From: an uncultured Oceanobacillus sp.
Lineage (GTDB): Bacteria > Bacillota > Bacilli > Bacillales > Amphibacillaceae
DNA length: 52,508 nt
Assembly (NCBI GenBank): GCA_938004015.1
Contig: CALKWU010000143.1
Coordinates: 1 to 52,508 of the forward strand
Direction: 5' to 3'
Numbering within the stretch: the stretch's first letter is position 1; every line of letters begins with the position of its first letter. The position numbers and the translations under genes were made by a program. Below, piece after piece: positions 6,778 through 15,510 of the stretch. Under the pieces are notes generated by a model that made no database searches, had not been told where the DNA came from, and worked only from the letters and a program-made list of their open reading frames with translations.

Positions 6778-7620
6778 ATGAAAGTTGCTGTAATGACCGA
6801 TAGTACGGCATATATTTCTGAAGATGTCCGAAAAGAAATGGGCATCCATATGATTCCTTTAAGTGTCGTATTTGGCAATACATCTTACCGGGAAGAAATC
6901 GATATTTCCACAGAAGAATTCTATGAAAAAATGAGAAAAGCAAAAGAATTGCCGACGACATCCCAACCGTCGATCGGCCACATTGTGGATAAGTTGGAAG
7001 AGTTGAAAAAAGATTACGACGCAGTCATTTCCGTCCATTTGTCCAGTGAAATCAGCGGTACATATCAAGCGGTCGTCAGCGCTGGCGAAATGGTGGAAGG
7101 GATTGACGTATACCCTTATGATTCTGAGGCAAGTTGTTTTGTGCAAGCGTTTTACTGCTTTGAAGCGGTGAAATTAAGCAAGGAAAACAAGACGCCGGAA
7201 GAAATCATCGCAAGACTCGATGAAATGAAACAAACGATGCGCGCGTACTTCATGGTCGATGATTTGACGAATCTGGTGCGAGGCGGAAGGCTTTCCAATG
7301 CCCAAGGACTTGTCGGAAGCTTATTGAAAATCAAACCGATCCTCCACTTCGTCGACAAAAAAATCGTCCCTTTTGAAAAAATCCGTACACGGAAAAAAGC
7401 TCTCAATCGCATCATGGGGATGCTGGAAGAAGAAGCGGCAAAAGGGAAAAATTTGAAAGTCGGTTTCATCCATGGGAATGATGAAACTTCCGCAATTGAA
7501 CTGGAAAAAGAATTCAAGGAAAAATATCCGCACATCGACACATCGATTTTTTATTTTGGGCCGGTCATCGGCACCCATTTAGGTGAAGGGGCGCTCGGTG
7601 TCGGTTGGTACGAGAAATGA
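6778..7620 (+). CDS. degV: DegV family fatty-acid-binding protein
   Basis: 280 aa, the normal family length. ATG 6778 follows AAAGGAGAAGG; an upstream in-frame ATG at 6742 lacks a site. Family signatures are TDSTAYI near the N-terminus, TSQPS at about 61-65, the lipid-contacting SSEISGTYQ, and the C-terminal GPVIGTHLGEGALG. DegV-type proteins bind a fatty acid and some (FakB) present it to the kinase FakA; the role of this copy beside degSU is unknown. Its own terminator follows. Confidence 0.92.
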   Translation: MKVAVMTDSTAYISEDVRKEMGIHMIPLSVVFGNTSYREEIDISTEEFYEKMRKAKELPTTSQPSIGHIVDKLEELKKDYDAVISVHLSSEISGTYQAVVSAGEMVEGIDVYPYDSEASCFVQAFYCFEAVKLSKENKTPEEIIARLDEMKQTMRAYFMVDDLTNLVRGGRLSNAQGLVGSLLKIKPILHFVDKKIVPFEKIRTRKKALNRIMGMLEEEAAKGKNLKVGFIHGNDETSAIELEKEFKEKYPHIDTSIFYFGPVIGTHLGEGALGVGWYEK

Positions 7621-7640
7621 TTATATGATATTGAAGATTA

Positions 7641-7665
7641 AGCCCGGAACGATACCGGGCTTTTT
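7641..7665 (+). terminator. degV terminator
   Basis: AGCCCGG (7641-7647) pairs with CCGGGCT (7655-7661) around a 7-nt loop, followed by five Ts. Confidence 0.85.
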
Positions 7666-7677
7666 CATATGGAAAGC

Positions 7678-7706
7678 TTTACAAAAACTCTCATCTTCAT
7701 TATAAT
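7678..7706 (+). promoter_or_regulatory. Strong SigA promoter for the hot-dog/comFA operon
   Basis: -35 TTTACA (7678-7683), 17-bp spacer, -10 TATAAT (7701-7706). It lies right after the degV terminator and 44 bases before the hot-dog gene start. It implies that comFA transcription here begins with the hot-dog gene. Confidence 0.75.
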
Positions 7707-7749
7707 AGGTGGAAAAATCGGAATATTCAATTTTCGGGAGGTGCCGATC

Positions 7750-8145
7750 ATGCTACAAGTCGGCGATATTATTGCATTTGAGCGGAAATTCTTGAATAAA
7801 GATGTCGTGCGATTTACGGAATTATCGAAAGATGAGGGAAATCACCATGTAAACGAAGATGAGCAAGGACGACTAATGGTTCAAGGGTTGTTGACGGCAA
7901 CGTTACCGACAAAAGTAGGTGGTGACAATGATGTGCTCGCCCGTAAGATGGTTTTTGAATTTTTGCGGCCGGTTTTCACCGGAGATACGATCTGTTGCCG
8001 TGTGGAAATAATAAAATATGAACGTGAGAAAAAGGATCGAATGGCGATTCTTGCTCGTTTTACAAGCGACAACGAGGACGGGAAGACGGTCCTCATCGGT
8101 GAATTTTACGGCGTCATTCTCAATGGTGAGAGGGGAAAAGCATGA
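7750..8145 (+). CDS. MaoC-like hot-dog fold protein, coupled to comFA
   Basis: 131 aa from ATG 7750 (GGGAGGTG upstream). N-terminus MLQVGDIIAFERKFLNKDVVRFTELSKDEGNHHV is, in pieces, the start of an R-specific enoyl-CoA hydratase/MaoC-type hot-dog domain; the helix segment QGLLTATLPTKVGGD and the strand FEFLRPVFTGDTI follow. A hydratase-type Asp/His pair may correspond to D-E-G-x-H-H at residues 29-34, but this is a guess. The stop overlaps the comFA start by ATGA, so the two are translationally coupled. Substrate unknown; B. subtilis has no such gene between degV and comFA. Confidence 0.75.
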   Translation: MLQVGDIIAFERKFLNKDVVRFTELSKDEGNHHVNEDEQGRLMVQGLLTATLPTKVGGDNDVLARKMVFEFLRPVFTGDTICCRVEIIKYEREKKDRMAILARFTSDNEDGKTVLIGEFYGVILNGERGKA

Positions 8146-9557
8146 AAGAACAGACGCGAGAAAATGTCATGTTGACTCCGGATCACATCGCTGCGTTAGA
8201 TGGTAGATTGCTTCGCCGGGATGAAATTTCTTTAGATGAAGACCTTCTTCAACATCTTCTATCTGAAAATCTAATGAAGGCGATTCCTGCGTTGAAAAAA
8301 GACTTCCTATCAGTAAAATGCATGCGTTGTGGCAACACTGATGCTCGTTTTTTTGCCCGCCTTTCATGTGCACGTTGCAGAAAAAACCACCTTTATTGCC
8401 GGAATTGCATTGAAATGGGGAGGATGATGGAGTGTGAGTTGCTCTATTACTGGGAAGGCTCTCCTTATGTATGGCCAAGGCATGAAAATCCTTGCTCATG
8501 GGAAGGGGAATTGACGTCTGCCCAAGAGAAAGCTGCCCAGCGGATTGTGGAAGCAATCGAAAACCGGGAAAAGGAAATCTTAATCTGGGCCGTATGTGGG
8601 GCAGGGAAAACGGAGATGCTTTTTCCGGCAATGACGAAAGCGCTGGAAGAGGGAATGAGGGTTTGTCTAGCGACGCCTCGGGCTGATGTCGTCAGAGAAT
8701 TGAAACCGAGGTTGGAAGATGCCTTTCAAGATGTTCCGATTCAAGCGTTATACGGAGGAAGCGACGAAAAAGAATATCATGCGCAGCTCGTCATTGCCAC
8801 TACCCACCAATTGCTCCGCTACCGAAAAGCATTCGACGTGATGATCATCGATGAGGTCGATGCATTTCCATTCCACGCGGATCCTTCCTTACCTTTTGCC
8901 CAAAACCGAGCGGAAAAACCTCAATGCACGACCATTTTTCTTACGGCCACCCCAAGAAAAAATTTAAAACGTAGAGTCCATAATGGACGATTGCCTCATG
9001 TTTTCGTTCCTGTGCGCTACCACGGACATCCACTGCCAGTCCCTACACTTCATATGTGCACATCCCTTGCTAAGGATTTGCAAGCTTTAAAACTTCCATC
9101 TATTTTTATCCATTGGTTGAAAAAACGGAAAAGACAGGAGAGACAGTTGCTTATTTTCGTGCCCACCATCAAACTGGCCGAACGATTGAAAACTCCTTTA
9201 CGGAAAATCCTGAAAGACAACGACGTCATCAAAAACTCTGAAGCATTGGATGCAGTCCATGCTAGTGATCCGGGTAGAGAAGCTAAAGTAACGGCTTTCC
9301 GTGAAAAAAAGTTGCAAGTCCTCATCACGACGACGATTCTCGAGCGGGGAGTGACGTTCCCTTCCGTTGATGTCGTCGTATTGGATGCAGGTCATGATGT
9401 GTTTGATGAAGCGGCACTTGTCCAAATTGCCGGGCGAGCTGGAAGGAATGCCAATGATCCGACAGGTGAGGTCGTATTTTTCCATGACGGAAAGACGGAA
9501 GCGATGCTCGAAGCGATTTATTCCATTAAACAAATGAATAAACGAGGAGGATTTTGA
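8142..9557 (+). CDS. comFA: ComFA, ATP-dependent DNA translocase of competence
   Basis: 471-aa DEAD-type helicase-like ATPase that drives import of single-stranded transforming DNA at the membrane. N-terminal zinc-binding cysteines: C60-x2-C63, C76-x2-C79, C86-x2-C89. Walker A VCGAGKTE (151-158), DEAD-box variant IIDEVD (Walker B, 235-240), motif III-like LTATP, and motif VI-like QIAGRAGR near the C-terminus. ATG 8142 lies in the hot-dog stop codon (ATGA overlap). comFC follows with a short overlap; comFB, which sits between them in B. subtilis, is absent. Confidence 0.94.
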   Translation: MKEQTRENVMLTPDHIAALDGRLLRRDEISLDEDLLQHLLSENLMKAIPALKKDFLSVKCMRCGNTDARFFARLSCARCRKNHLYCRNCIEMGRMMECELLYYWEGSPYVWPRHENPCSWEGELTSAQEKAAQRIVEAIENREKEILIWAVCGAGKTEMLFPAMTKALEEGMRVCLATPRADVVRELKPRLEDAFQDVPIQALYGGSDEKEYHAQLVIATTHQLLRYRKAFDVMIIDEVDAFPFHADPSLPFAQNRAEKPQCTTIFLTATPRKNLKRRVHNGRLPHVFVPVRYHGHPLPVPTLHMCTSLAKDLQALKLPSIFIHWLKKRKRQERQLLIFVPTIKLAERLKTPLRKILKDNDVIKNSEALDAVHASDPGREAKVTAFREKKLQVLITTTILERGVTFPSVDVVVLDAGHDVFDEAALVQIAGRAGRNANDPTGEVVFFHDGKTEAMLEAIYSIKQMNKRGGF

Positions 9558-9559
9558 AG

Positions 9560-10240
9560 TTGCATTGTCTTTGGTGTTTTTCTGAAATGGACAACCAGTT
9601 CAGTTGGAGTGATGTTTTTCTTTTAAAAAAACTGACGGGATTATGTGACGATTGCATAAACGGATTGGAATTCCTTCGCGGAAATCGATGTGAAAAATGC
9701 AGCAGGGAATCGGAAACAACAGTTTGTAAAGATTGTAAGTGGTGGAAAGAAGCGTTATCGAATGATCCACTTGTTTTCAATCATTCTGTTTTCCGTTATA
9801 ATCCTTTTCTCCAAGAAGTGATCAGCAAATGGAAATATCGTGGGGATTTTGTGCTCGGGGAAATTTTCCGTCCCTACATGCAACAAGCTTATCAAGATAT
9901 TCTATTCAAAATGAAAAAAGACGTCATCGCCGTTCCGATTCCTCTTAGTGAAAAGCGTCTGATGGAAAGAGCATTCAACCAAGCGGAAATGCTTGCTCGT
10001 TTTTTACCGGTGAAAACAGAATGCTTACTTGAGAGAACGGAAGGAGAAAAACAAGCAAAAAAGACCCGTGAAGACCGGATCAACACAAAGAATCCTTTCC
10101 TTGCGGTAAAGATAATCAAAAAACCAGTGCTTTTGGTCGATGATATCTATACGACCGGTACAACTCTAAGACATGCTGCATCATCATTAGCAGCGAGTGG
10201 TTGTCCGGAAGTGTACGCATTGACCCTCATCCGTGGATGA
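9560..10240 (+). CDS. comFC: ComFC, phosphoribosyltransferase-fold competence protein
   Basis: 226 aa. TTG 9560 is preferred because GAGGAGG (9544-9550) is 9 bases upstream; TTG 9554 is also in frame but only 3 bases from it. The N-terminal zinc ribbon has cysteine pairs CLWC, CDDC, CEKC and CKDC. The C-terminal type I PRTase domain carries the PRPP loop LLVDDIYTTGTT. It acts with ComFA in DNA uptake, probably binding ssDNA. Family members are about 230 aa, so it is full length. Confidence 0.92.
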   Translation: MHCLWCFSEMDNQFSWSDVFLLKKLTGLCDDCINGLEFLRGNRCEKCSRESETTVCKDCKWWKEALSNDPLVFNHSVFRYNPFLQEVISKWKYRGDFVLGEIFRPYMQQAYQDILFKMKKDVIAVPIPLSEKRLMERAFNQAEMLARFLPVKTECLLERTEGEKQAKKTREDRINTKNPFLAVKIIKKPVLLVDDIYTTGTTLRHAASSLAASGCPEVYALTLIRG

Positions 10241-10287
10241 AATTTTGGTATAATTGAAGTAGAAACATAAGTAAAGGGGAAATCGTG

Positions 10288-10707
10288 ATGGCTGAATTAG
10301 CGAATTGCTCCCGTTGCGGAGCGGTATACGTAAAGACAGTCCGTGACATATGCCAAGATTGTTATCGGGAAGAGGAAGAGGCTTTCCAAAAAGTTTATGA
10401 ATTTTTGAGGGAACGAAAAAATAGAGAAGCGACGGTCATGGAAATTGTAGAAGCCACTGGTGTCGATGAAGAATTGATTATGAAGTTCGTGAAAGAAAGA
10501 CGTTTGACTCCGAAAGAATTTCCGAATTTGTCGTACCCTTGTGAAAGATGCGGCAGAGGCATCACGACGGGGAAAATTTGCAAAAACTGTCAGCAGGAAC
10601 TGAAACAGGATTTGGAAATCCTGGAAAGGGAAGAGCAAATTAAAAAAGAACGGGAAGAAAGAGAGAGGGAAAGCGTCTATTTCACGATCGACAAACATAA
10701 AAAATGA
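10288..10707 (+). CDS. yvyF: YvyF, flagellar operon zinc-ribbon protein
   Basis: 139 aa, start ATG 10288 (AAAGGGG upstream; the GTG just before is in frame too). Two zinc-ribbon cysteine sets: CSRC...CQDC at the N-terminus and CERC...CKNC at about residues 87-105, separated by a winged-helix-like segment (ATVMEIVEATGVDEELI). A charged helical tail follows. This is the TIGR03826-type protein found next to flgM in Bacillaceae; its role is not settled but its position argues for flagellar regulation. A TATAAT lies near 10248. Confidence 0.82.
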   Translation: MAELANCSRCGAVYVKTVRDICQDCYREEEEAFQKVYEFLRERKNREATVMEIVEATGVDEELIMKFVKERRLTPKEFPNLSYPCERCGRGITTGKICKNCQQELKQDLEILEREEQIKKEREERERESVYFTIDKHKK

Positions 10708-10716
10708 AATTCCCTT

Positions 10717-10742
10717 TAAAATGACATGGATGATGCCGATAA
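10717..10742 (+). promoter_or_regulatory. SigD-type promoter of flgM
   Basis: TAAA (10717-10720), 14-bp spacer, then GCCGATAA (10735-10742), against the SigD consensus TAAA-N15-GCCGATAT. It lies between yvyF and flgM, where SigD promoters drive the late flagellar cluster in Bacillus. Confidence 0.7.
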
Positions 10743-10811
10743 AAGAATTAACCAGATGATGATCAATTCGCTTCTATAGATCATTATCCAATGAGATTGG
10801 AGGGAAGTCTC

Positions 10812-11072
10812 ATGAAAATCAATGGGCCGAATCATGTCAATGTGAATCCATACAAGCAACAATTTGCCAAGCAGGCTGATATTAAAAAAGCGGGAAAACG
10901 CTCGGATGAAATCGAAATTTCCAAGGAAGCTTTTAAATTGCAAGAAAAAGGGAAACCGAGTGATGCCCGTATGGAAAAATTGATGAAAATCCAACAGCAA
11001 TTGGCTGATGGACAATACAAAATTGATTATGAAAAAACAGCGGAAAAAATGATCGAATTTTGGAAACGGTGA
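10812..11072 (+). CDS. flgM: Anti-sigma-D factor FlgM
   Basis: 86 aa, ATG 10812 with GGAGGGAAG upstream. Disordered N-terminus (KINGPNHVNVNPY) followed by the FlgM helices: DEIEISKEAF with the conserved EISxEA, then the SigD-binding C-terminal region (MEKLMKIQQQLADGQYKID, EKTAEKMIEFW). It holds SigD until the hook is complete. Downstream of a SigD-type promoter, so it limits its own expression. Confidence 0.92.
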   Translation: MKINGPNHVNVNPYKQQFAKQADIKKAGKRSDEIEISKEAFKLQEKGKPSDARMEKLMKIQQQLADGQYKIDYEKTAEKMIEFWKR

Positions 11073-11110
11073 TCGATGCCGTCTTTTCCAAATATAAAGG
11101 AGGACCTTCG

Positions 11111-11605
11111 TTGTCCATACAAGAATTGATTCAAACGTTGAAAGAAATGATGGGTTACCATAAAGAACTTTTGCATGCATCCAAGGAAAAAACCGAAAGC
11201 CTAAAAGATGGCGATATGAATGAGTTGCAACGGATTTTAGCGAAGGAACGGAAACTCGTACGGAAAATCGAAGAAGTGGAAAAGACGCGGCAAGCAATTG
11301 TGGAGAAGTGGGTCGAGCTACATGGGCATGATGATTTGGAAGCGACCATCACCCAGATTTTGGAGAAAATCGAGGATGACGGTGAAAGAGCGGAATTGGA
11401 ACAAACCGTCATCGAATTGACGACCACACTCACCGAATTGAAGGCGCAGGAAAAGTTGAACTTGGATTTGTTGAACCAATCGATGCAGTTTGTCCAACTG
11501 TCCCTTGATTTGCTCAATCCTTCGCTGAAATCTATGAATTATACGGAGAAAAACAGACAGGTTAGCGATGCGCCGAATCATTCGATTTTTGATTCGAAGG
11601 CATAA
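11111..11605 (+). CDS. flgN: FlgN-type chaperone for hook-associated proteins
   Basis: 164 aa. TTG 11111 is chosen because AAAGGAGG (11096-11103) is 7 bases upstream; the frame is open further into flgM. All-helical, with the FlgN N-terminus SIQELIQTLKEMMGYHKELL and DGDMNELQRILAKERKLVRKIEE; the C-terminal amphipathic part is where hook proteins bind. Directly upstream of flgK and flgL, its expected clients. Called yvyG in B. subtilis. Confidence 0.87.
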   Translation: MSIQELIQTLKEMMGYHKELLHASKEKTESLKDGDMNELQRILAKERKLVRKIEEVEKTRQAIVEKWVELHGHDDLEATITQILEKIEDDGERAELEQTVIELTTTLTELKAQEKLNLDLLNQSMQFVQLSLDLLNPSLKSMNYTEKNRQVSDAPNHSIFDSKA

Positions 11606-11629
11606 ATTCATACAAAAGGAGTACGGACG

Positions 11630-13213
11630 ATGAGTAACTTTCACGGCTTGGAATTGGCAAAACGTGCGTTGTTTGCCCAACAACATGCATTATATACGAC
11701 CGGACATAATATCGCCAATGCAAATACAAAAGGATATACAAGGCAACGGGTGAATTTCGAAGCCGATACTGCTTTACCGACCGCTGCAAAAAACCGGTTC
11801 GGCACCCCGTACCAAATCGGAACTGGAGTGAAAGGCGGTTCCATTGAAAGAATCCGCAACCGGTTCCTCGATCTGCAATTCCGTGGGGAAAACAGTTTGG
11901 CGGGCTATTGGGAAAAGCGTGCGGATGCCCTCGGACGCATGGAGAACGTATTGAATGATTTGAACGAAACGGGACTATCAAAAGTGATGGATGACTTTTG
12001 GAGTTCCTTGCAAGATTTGGCGGTGAATCCAACAAACTCCGGAGCACGGTCAGTTGTCGTCCAACGAGGAATCGCCCTCGGTGAAACGTTCGACTATTTA
12101 AATGGCCAACTCAGCCAAATACGGAGTGATTTGAAAGAAGAAATCACTACGACGACACGGGACATCAATTTAATCCTTGAAAACATCAATGAATTGAACA
12201 AGCAAATCAAATCCCTCGAAATCAACGGCTACACTCCGAACGATTTGTACGATGCCCGGGATAATTTAATTGATGAATTATCGGCGATCGTGCCGATTGA
12301 GGTGGATTACCAGAATTCACGGAAAAATCATATCGATGATCCGGAACCGGAATACGGCGGAAAAGGAATGGATGGGGTCGCCATGGTTTACTTGAAAACG
12401 ACAAACCCAGACGGTGCGACAGAGAACATCCTTCTCGTCGACGGGATCGGTTTGGATTATGCCGAATTGGAGCTCATCGGTGGAGAAGCGAACGGCAGAG
12501 ATTATTTCAGTGGTTTAGTCGTTGAAATGGGTGGAGAACAGCGACAAATCGGCTTTTTGGAAGGCGACGGCCTGATTGTCGAAGAAGAGAAGGGTACATT
12601 GCAATCCCTTGTTGAAGCATACGGTTATTTGGAAGAAGGAGAAGTGACAGGGGATATCATCAAAATGCAGCAAGCGTTGAAAGACATGGCGTATCATTTT
12701 TCCAATGCTTTCAATGAGCTTCACCGTTCCGGAAATCCTTTGGAAGAAAGTCCGGTGGAACCGAATGATTTCTTCGTTTTTGAAGAAGATGAAACGAATC
12801 CCGACAGCTGGAGTTTGAATGTTGCATCCCATATCGCCAACAACCCTTCGTACATCGCTGCGAGTCTGCCCGACGAGGAGTTGGGTGACGGTTCGCTCGC
12901 TTTTGAACTTGCGAAATTATTCGATGAAGACCTCGAAGGTTTGGATGGTAAATCGATTCGGGATTTTTATGCAGAACGGATCAGTGGATTGGCAGTAGAT
13001 CTGTCGAATGCGGAACGAATGGAACAGAATACGTCGGTGCTCATCACCCAGTTGGAAAACAACCGGCAATCGGTGAGTTCTGTTTCTTTGGATGAAGAAA
13101 TGACGAATTTGATCAAGTTCCAGCATGCCTACAACGCGGCTGCCCGGACCATGACGGCAACCGATGAATTGATCGACCGGATCATCAATCATATGGGACT
13201 TGCAGGAAGGTAG
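11630..13213 (+). CDS. flgK: Flagellar hook-associated protein 1, FlgK
   Basis: 527 aa, ATG 11630 with AAAAGGAG upstream. N-terminal D0 segment has the rod/hook signature ALYTTGHNIANANTKGYTRQRV; the C-terminal D0 helix has VSLDEEMTNLIKFQHAYNAAARTMTATDE. The variable surface domain in the middle is acidic. It joins hook to filament with FlgL. It is 20 residues longer than the B. subtilis protein, in the variable part. Confidence 0.96.
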   Translation: MSNFHGLELAKRALFAQQHALYTTGHNIANANTKGYTRQRVNFEADTALPTAAKNRFGTPYQIGTGVKGGSIERIRNRFLDLQFRGENSLAGYWEKRADALGRMENVLNDLNETGLSKVMDDFWSSLQDLAVNPTNSGARSVVVQRGIALGETFDYLNGQLSQIRSDLKEEITTTTRDINLILENINELNKQIKSLEINGYTPNDLYDARDNLIDELSAIVPIEVDYQNSRKNHIDDPEPEYGGKGMDGVAMVYLKTTNPDGATENILLVDGIGLDYAELELIGGEANGRDYFSGLVVEMGGEQRQIGFLEGDGLIVEEEKGTLQSLVEAYGYLEEGEVTGDIIKMQQALKDMAYHFSNAFNELHRSGNPLEESPVEPNDFFVFEEDETNPDSWSLNVASHIANNPSYIAASLPDEELGDGSLAFELAKLFDEDLEGLDGKSIRDFYAERISGLAVDLSNAERMEQNTSVLITQLENNRQSVSSVSLDEEMTNLIKFQHAYNAAARTMTATDELIDRIINHMGLAGR

Positions 13214-13222
13214 GTTTGAACA

Positions 13223-14116
13223 ATGCGCGTGACACAGAGTATGTTATCCAATAATTTGTTGAGGAATTTAAACCGTAGTTATGCCGAGTTGGACAAGTAT
13301 TTCAATCAATTAAACACGGGAAAAAAATTCAACCGCCCGTCGGATGATCCTGTAGCTGCAATGCGGGGAATCGGTTTCCGGACAGAACTTCACCGGATTG
13401 AACAATATCAACGGAATACGAGTGAGGTCCATAACTGGTACGATAATACGGATGCCGCATTGGATCAGATCAACAGTGGTTTGCAACGTCTACGTTATTT
13501 GGCGGTTCAAGCAAGCAACGGCACGTATGGGGAAACGGAACTGGAAAGCATTGCCAAAGAAGTCGATCAAATTTTAGAGGATTTATTGGACTTGGCTAAT
13601 ACGAACGTGAATGATAAATATATTTTCAATGGTACGGCGACGGATACGAGACCGTATGATCCGGAAAATATCGAAGAAGGAAATTGGGATATTTTCGAAG
13701 ACGGAATCATCGAGCTGGAAGTAGGCCCAGCATCCAGCTTGAGAGTGAATATCAATGGAAATGACGTGTTTGGAACCGGTGAAGATTCGCTTTTTGCAAT
13801 CGTCCAGCGTTTTTCCGATAAATTAAAAGGCGACTTGGATGAACCGTTGGATGCCAGCATTGATGAATTGGACGGAGCAATCAACCGGGTGCTCAATTCA
13901 CGGGCGGAACTCGGTGCCAGAATGAACCGGTTGGAATTGATCGAGAACCGGTTGAGCCAACATGAAATTGTGGCGACATCGACGCTATCGAAAAATGAGG
14001 ATATCGATTATGCCGAAACGATCACGAAACTCATCACACAAGAAAGCATCCATCGTGCGGCACTTTCCAGTGGTGCGCGGATCATCCAGCCGACATTGCT
14101 CGATTTTCTGAGATAA
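13223..14116 (+). CDS. flgL: Flagellar hook-associated protein 3, FlgL
   Basis: 297 aa, ATG 13223, 9 bases after flgK. N-terminal flagellin-like helices (TQSMLSNNLLRNLNRSY, LNTGKKFNRPSDDPVAA) and C-terminal helix (DYAETITKLITQESIHRAAL) with the small variable domain between. Forms the second ring of the hook-filament junction. A strong terminator follows immediately. Confidence 0.96.
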   Translation: MRVTQSMLSNNLLRNLNRSYAELDKYFNQLNTGKKFNRPSDDPVAAMRGIGFRTELHRIEQYQRNTSEVHNWYDNTDAALDQINSGLQRLRYLAVQASNGTYGETELESIAKEVDQILEDLLDLANTNVNDKYIFNGTATDTRPYDPENIEEGNWDIFEDGIIELEVGPASSLRVNINGNDVFGTGEDSLFAIVQRFSDKLKGDLDEPLDASIDELDGAINRVLNSRAELGARMNRLELIENRLSQHEIVATSTLSKNEDIDYAETITKLITQESIHRAALSSGARIIQPTLLDFLR

Positions 14117-14128
14117 ATGTTCAAACGG

Positions 14129-14168
14129 AAAAGCCCTTAGCCCTTAAGAAAGGGTTAAAGGCTTTTTT
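14129..14168 (+). terminator. Terminator after flgL inside the flagellar cluster
   Basis: AAAAGCC-C-TTA-G-CCCTT (14129-14145) folds back on AAGGG-TTAA-A-GGCTTTT, followed by a T-run to 14168. The next flagellar gene starts 19 bases later, so it must depend on read-through or an unseen promoter. Confidence 0.75.
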
Positions 14169-14186
14169 TGTAAGGGGGGGTTACGG

Positions 14187-14750
14187 ATGAGAATTCCTCA
14201 ATTGCACATGCAGTCCCAGTTTGCGAGAATCGGCATCGAACAGACGAATGCCAGATTGGAAATAAAACAGGAATTACCGAAAATGCATATCGAACAACCA
14301 AAAGCTGAAATCTCCATCACGACGACTCCGGGACGATTGACAATCGATCAGACAGAAGCTTTTGCCGATATGGATCTCAAATCGATATTACGACGTAACG
14401 ATGAGTTTGCCGATGAAGCGCTGCGAAAATTGCAGGAAGGGATCGGACGAATCGCCCGGGAAGGCAGGGAACTGATGGAAATTGAACATGGTGGAAACGC
14501 AATTGTCGCACAAGCGAAAAGAAAAGGAAATCCACCGATGAAGCGATTAGGGATCACATTCATCCCATCCGCTTTTTCAGTAAAAACCGATTACACACCG
14601 GCTGAGGTTGAAATCAATGTCAACGCACAGAAGCCGAGAATCGCAGCGGAAATTCACAAACCGGAATTCACATATGTTCCGGGACATGTCGAAACTTATC
14701 TTGCCGTGAAAAATGAGTTGAACATAACTGTTGTTGAGCCTTCATCATGA
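14187..14750 (+). CDS. yviE: YviE, DUF6470 family flagellar-cluster protein
   Basis: 187 aa, ATG 14187 with AAGGGGGG upstream. Built of short repeating strand motifs (RLEIKQELPKMHIEQPKAEISI, in pieces) with a helical middle (DEALRKLQEGIGRIAREGRELM). It matches YviE of B. subtilis by position and by the MRIPQLHMQSQFARIGI start. Function unknown; always found between flgL and fliW. Its last 20 bases lie over the open frame leading to fliW. Confidence 0.85.
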   Translation: MRIPQLHMQSQFARIGIEQTNARLEIKQELPKMHIEQPKAEISITTTPGRLTIDQTEAFADMDLKSILRRNDEFADEALRKLQEGIGRIAREGRELMEIEHGGNAIVAQAKRKGNPPMKRLGITFIPSAFSVKTDYTPAEVEINVNAQKPRIAAEIHKPEFTYVPGHVETYLAVKNELNITVVEPSS

Positions 14751-14766
14751 CGAAAGGAAGATGGCC

Positions 14767-15207
14767 ATGAAATTGATGACGAAATATTTAGGCGCAGTAG
14801 AGGTGGATCCAGCAAAAATCCTCCAATTTCCAGGTGCTTTACCAGGTTTTCCGGATGAAAAAGAATTCATCATATTGGATTTGCCGAACAACTCCGTATT
14901 CCAATTGCTCCAGTCGACAAAAACTGAGGAGCTTGCATTTGTCATAACAAACCCTTATTTCTTTTACAAAGACTATGAAATCAAATTGGAAGATGATCTT
15001 CTCAATAATTTGCAAATCAAAGAACAAGAAGATGTCGCCGTTTACGCCATCGTGACGTTGAATGAACCTTTCAAAAATAGCACGATGAACTTGCAGGCAC
15101 CTCTCATCATCAATGCGAACAAATTCATCGGAAAGCAATACATTTTGAACGATCATCGTTATTCGTCGAAAACTCCTCTTCAACCGGTTGAAAAGGAGGC
15201 GGAGTGA
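14767..15207 (+). CDS. fliW: Flagellar assembly factor FliW
   Basis: 146 aa. ATG 14767 is preferred over ATG 14761, since AAAGGAAG (14753-14760) touches the latter. Family features: FPGALPGFPDEKEFIILD near the N-terminus and NLQAPLIINANKFIGKQYIL at the C-terminus. FliW binds CsrA and flagellin in turn, so flagellin level controls its own translation. It overlaps csrA at TGATG, which ties the partners together. Confidence 0.94.
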   Translation: MKLMTKYLGAVEVDPAKILQFPGALPGFPDEKEFIILDLPNNSVFQLLQSTKTEELAFVITNPYFFYKDYEIKLEDDLLNNLQIKEQEDVAVYAIVTLNEPFKNSTMNLQAPLIINANKFIGKQYILNDHRYSSKTPLQPVEKEAE

Positions 15208-15443
15208 TGCTTGTTTTGACGCGGAAGAAAAACGAAGCGATCCAGATCGGTGACGAGATTGAAATTAAAATCCTTGGCATCGAAGGCGATCAAATCAAGA
15301 TCGGAATCGATGCCCCGAAGTCAGTCGATATTTATCGGAAAGAACTTTATGCTGAAGTGAAAGAACAAAACAGCGCCGCAGCCAACATCCCTCTTGATCT
15401 GTTGGATTTGGTGAAAGACGCCGATGACACGGATAAATTGTAA
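15207..15443 (+). CDS. csrA: Translational repressor CsrA
   Basis: 78 aa. ATG 15207 shares its A with the fliW stop and has AAAAGGAGG 9 bases upstream. Start MLVLTRKKNEAIQIGDEIEI and the RNA-binding C-terminal strand IGIDAPKSVDIYRKELY are canonical. It binds GGA motifs in the flagellin leader and blocks translation until FliW removes it. The flagellin gene is not in the window. Confidence 0.96.
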   Translation: MLVLTRKKNEAIQIGDEIEIKILGIEGDQIKIGIDAPKSVDIYRKELYAEVKEQNSAAANIPLDLLDLVKDADDTDKL

Positions 15444-15510
15444 ATTTTCCTTCAAAATTTACAAAACCATCCGATATTAGAAGTAAGGTATGAAGAAGGG
15501 AATGATGGGG

